Shown: one piece after another, positions 45,821 to 48,779 of the stretch
Layout: every line of letters starts with the position of its first letter
How positions within the stretch are numbered: the first letter of the stretch is position 1
Source: Rhodoferax sp.
GTDB lineage: Bacteria; Pseudomonadota; Gammaproteobacteria; Burkholderiales; Burkholderiaceae_C
NCBI RefSeq assembly: GCF_011391645.1
Contig: NZ_JAABQC010000005.1
Location: 1-48,779, forward strand
Direction: 5' to 3'
DNA length: 48,779 nucleotides
Notes under the pieces: model-generated
Told to the model about the DNA's origin: nothing
Seen by the model: only the letters and a program-made list of their open reading frames with translations
Database searches by the model: none
Made by a program: the position numbers and the translations under genes

Positions 45821-48186
45821 TCGCGTACCTTTAAAACAGCAACCAGGTCCAGCCGGTCAATCTGCCGGCGCACCAGCAGCGCGCTGGCAATGCCGGCCCC
45901 CAGCACAATGAGCGCCGCCGACGCGTAGGTGGACGGCTCGATGATGACCGGGAAGTCGATGCTGTCGGACGACATCAGCTGCATCATCAGCGACGCCAGC
46001 CCCCAGCCCGCCAGCAGGCCGATGGGCAGGGCCAGCAGCAGCTCGGCACCCAGCTCGGCCAGCAGCAGCACCGACACCTCGGCGCGCGTCATGCCCAGCA
46101 CGCGCAGGCTCGCCAGCTCCCAGGCGCGCTCCGACAGCGAAATGCGCGCCGCGTTGTAGATGATGCCCACCGCCATGGCGACCGCAAACAGCGTCAGGAT
46201 GCCGCTGAAAATGCCCATGTTGCGCGAGGTGGTCTTGTTGAAGTTGGCCATCGAGCCGGCCTTGTCGAACACCGAATTGATCACCGGGGCGGCCTTGACC
46301 GCCTCCCAGAACGCGCCCATGGCCAGCGGGTCAACCCGCAGCGCGGCGTCGGCCACGCCGTCGCCATCACGCGCCAGCCGGTTCATGGCGTCCAGGTTCA
46401 TGTAGAGCAGCTTGCCAAACATGGTCTGAACGATATCAACCACCTCGACCTCGGTTTGCCTCTGGTTCCAGAGTCGGAATTCAAGCGCGATGCGGTTGCC
46501 CACGCGCGCGCCAAGCTGACGCGCCAGCATGGCCGACAGCACCACGCCGTGCGCCGGCAGGTCGACCGCGCCGCGCTGCTCGTCGACCACGCGCATCAGT
46601 TGGGCGCCGGCGCGGAAACCCATGAGCGCCGTGTCTTCACTGCGGCCGCCAAAACGCACGCGCACCGGCTCGGTTCGGTAGGGTTCGGCACTGATCACGC
46701 CGGGCAGGCGCCGCAGGTCTTGCACCACGCCCGGCGGCACCGGCCGGTGAAAGTTGACCAGCACATCGCCCTGCTGCACCTGGCGAAATTGCACGTCCAC
46801 GATATGGGCAATGGCGTCGAGCCAGAACGCGCCCGAGATCTGCAGCGCCACCGCCAGCGCAATGCCGGTCACGGTGAAGGCGGCGCGCAGCGGGCGGCGC
46901 TCAAAATTCCGGATCACCATCATGGCCCCGGTGCTGACAAAGCGGCCCAAGCCCAGATGCTCGATCAGCGTGGGCCGGTAGGCCGGCGGCGACGGCGGCT
47001 GCATGGCCTGCGCCGGGCGCAGGCGCACCACCGCGCGAATTGCCGTCCAGGTGCCAAGGGCAGCGGCCACGCCGGCGATCAGGGCCGACGCAAAAATCAG
47101 CCAGGGACGGGTCACGTAGGCCAGCTGGTTGAAGCGGAACACCTCGTCGTACAAGCCCAGCATGCCCTGCCCGATCAGCACGCTCAAAGCCAGCCCGGCC
47201 GCCACGCCCAGGCCGGCGATGGCAAAGGCAAGCTGGATGTAGTGCCAGGCGATGGCGCCGTCGGTGTAGCCCAGCGCCTTGAGGGCGGCAATCTGGCTGC
47301 GCTGCGTGGCCACCTGGCGACTCAGCACCACGTTGAGGATGAACATCGCCACGGCCAGAAAGATCGACGGCAGCACGGTGCCCATCACCTTGAGCTGCGA
47401 CAACTCGTCGGCCACGATCTTGTAAGACAACTGCTTGTCGCGCCCGACCGCGCCAATCGCGCCGTAGGCTTCGAGCAGCTGGTCGACACGCTCCAGCACC
47501 GGCGCCAAAGCCACCCCGGCGTCCAGCCGCAGCGATGCCTGGTTGAAGGCGCCCTGCATGTCAAAGGCCTCCGTCATGCGCGCAGCGTCGATCCACCAGA
47601 TGCCAAACTGCTGGTCGTCCGGCGCGCCGCCTTGCGATGCAAAGACGTACTCGGGCGATGCCACCGTGCCCACCAGAAAGATGCGCTCGCGTTTGCCGTT
47701 CAGGATGGCGTGCACGGTGTCGCCGGGGTTCAGGCCGCGCGCTGCGGCAAAACGGTCGCTGACCAATGCCTCCAGCGCGTCGCCCTGCTCGGGCCAGCGC
47801 CCGCGCTTGAGCGTGAGCGCATTGAGCCCCTGGCGGTTGGCATGCAGACGCGCTAGATCAACACCGATGAAGCGCCCGGTGACGGGTGGCGCCACGCTGG
47901 GCAGACCGATCTGCGCGTCGAACACCACGTCGAGCTTGACCTCGGCCACCCCGTCCAGCGCGGCGAGGCGCTCGCGCAGGTGCACCGGCGCGCGCTTGAC
48001 GCTGGCAAACACGTCGGCCAACCGGTTGTCGCGGTAGAACGCGTCACGCGAGCCCTTGAGCGATTCGTGCACCGACAACATGCCGACAAAACCGGCCACG
48101 CCAATTGCCACCACCAGCGCAATGGTTGCCGCCTGCGCGCGCAGCCGGGTGAGGTCGCGCCAGAGCTTGATGTGGAGGGCTTTCAT
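45817..48186 (-). CDS. FtsX-like ABC transporter permease
   Basis: A 789-residue inner-membrane permease with two FtsX (ABC3) repeats. The first helix (about 18-38, [20 protein letters not shown]) is followed by a MacB-like periplasmic domain, then three helices (about 275-390, [20 protein letters not shown]). The second set starts near 430 ([21 protein letters not shown]), has another periplasmic part and ends with three more helices. Duplicated FtsX domains of this length are typical of lipoprotein or small-molecule exporters that use mechanotransmission. It lies between the ATPase and the adaptor genes. Confidence 0.9.
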   Translation of the reverse strand: MKALHIKLWRDLTRLRAQAATIALVVAIGVAGFVGMLSVHESLKGSRDAFYRDNRLADVFASVKRAPVHLRERLAALDGVAEVKLDVVFDAQIGLPSVAPPVTGRFIGVDLARLHANRQGLNALTLKRGRWPEQGDALEALVSDRFAAARGLNPGDTVHAILNGKRERIFLVGTVASPEYVFASQGGAPDDQQFGIWWIDAARMTEAFDMQGAFNQASLRLDAGVALAPVLERVDQLLEAYGAIGAVGRDKQLSYKIVADELSQLKVMGTVLPSIFLAVAMFILNVVLSRQVATQRSQIAALKALGYTDGAIAWHYIQLAFAIAGLGVAAGLALSVLIGQGMLGLYDEVFRFNQLAYVTRPWLIFASALIAGVAAALGTWTAIRAVVRLRPAQAMQPPSPPAYRPTLIEHLGLGRFVSTGAMMVIRNFERRPLRAAFTVTGIALAVALQISGAFWLDAIAHIVDVQFRQVQQGDVLVNFHRPVPPGVVQDLRRLPGVISAEPYRTEPVRVRFGGRSEDTALMGFRAGAQLMRVVDEQRGAVDLPAHGVVLSAMLARQLGARVGNRIALEFRLWNQRQTEVEVVDIVQTMFGKLLYMNLDAMNRLARDGDGVADAALRVDPLAMGAFWEAVKAAPVINSVFDKAGSMANFNKTTSRNMGIFSGILTLFAVAMAVGIIYNAARISLSERAWELASLRVLGMTRAEVSVLLLAELGAELLLALPIGLLAGWGLASLMMQLMSSDSIDFPVIIEPSTYASAALIVLGAGIASALLVRRQIDRLDLVAVLKVRE

Positions 48187-48193
48187 TTCGCGC

Positions 48194-48779
<586 letters not shown>

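Overview
The window is a gene-dense (about 95% coding), GC-rich stretch of bacterial chromosome. It looks like a betaproteobacterium of the order Burkholderiales, most likely a Comamonadaceae member of the Rhodoferax/Polaromonas type. This is inferred from gene order (folC, SPOR protein, cvpA, purF, metZ, gltX, then a tRNA-Ala/Glu/Asp cluster), from the long E. coli-type ArgG and from the general look of the proteins; no 16S gene is present to confirm it. Nearly everything is housekeeping or conserved accessory. I found no phage, plasmid, insertion sequence, CRISPR array or defence system.

Layout. 243-4041 (minus): LPS-core operon algC-waaC-waaA with overlapping stop/start codons. 4222-5630 (plus): DNA repair methyltransferase ogt and an EamA exporter. 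5692-12829 (minus): folC-SPOR-cvpA-purF-metZ-gltX, followed by a tRNA cluster with its own promoter and a terminator. 12908-15046 (plus): an ArsC/Spx-like protein, ppnP and argG. 15154-17251 (minus): an NDUFA9-like reductase and murB, divergent from yajQ and a degenerate HD-GYP protein (17267-18742). 18745-25516: an FMN-binding protein, then a long minus-strand series (glutamine amidotransferase, plsY, ybaK, SIMPL protein, aldo/keto reductase, MaoC hydratase, acyl-CoA synthetase). 25531-33609 (plus): hydrolase, a secreted protein of unknown function, prfB with its programmed frameshift, a HAD phosphatase, pepN, fbp and tRNA-Thr with a strong terminator. 33748-34960 (minus): a membrane-anchored retropepsin-like protease and a lipoprotein cytochrome c. 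35087-38083: a stand-alone groEL paralogue, a host-attachment-family protein and two truncated gene remnants (nrdJ and cfa) joined head to head. 38245-43011: thpR, an ICMT-like methyltransferase, a CorC-type CBS protein, apaH and rhlE. 43096-48779 (minus): a zinc metallopeptidase, dcd and a three-gene HlyD/FtsX/ATPase ABC export system that runs off the window.

The most interesting observations are small-scale. A REPIN-like pair of inverted palindromes occurs twice: once between convergent genes (15078-15149) and once in frame inside the Kdo-transferase gene waaA (777-845), where it appears to encode 23 extra residues. The nrdJ/cfa pair is a readable deletion scar beside a groEL paralogue without groES. 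A catalytically degenerate HD-GYP protein sits directly behind the c-di-GMP-binding-family gene yajQ. I see no convincing wholly new multi-gene system.
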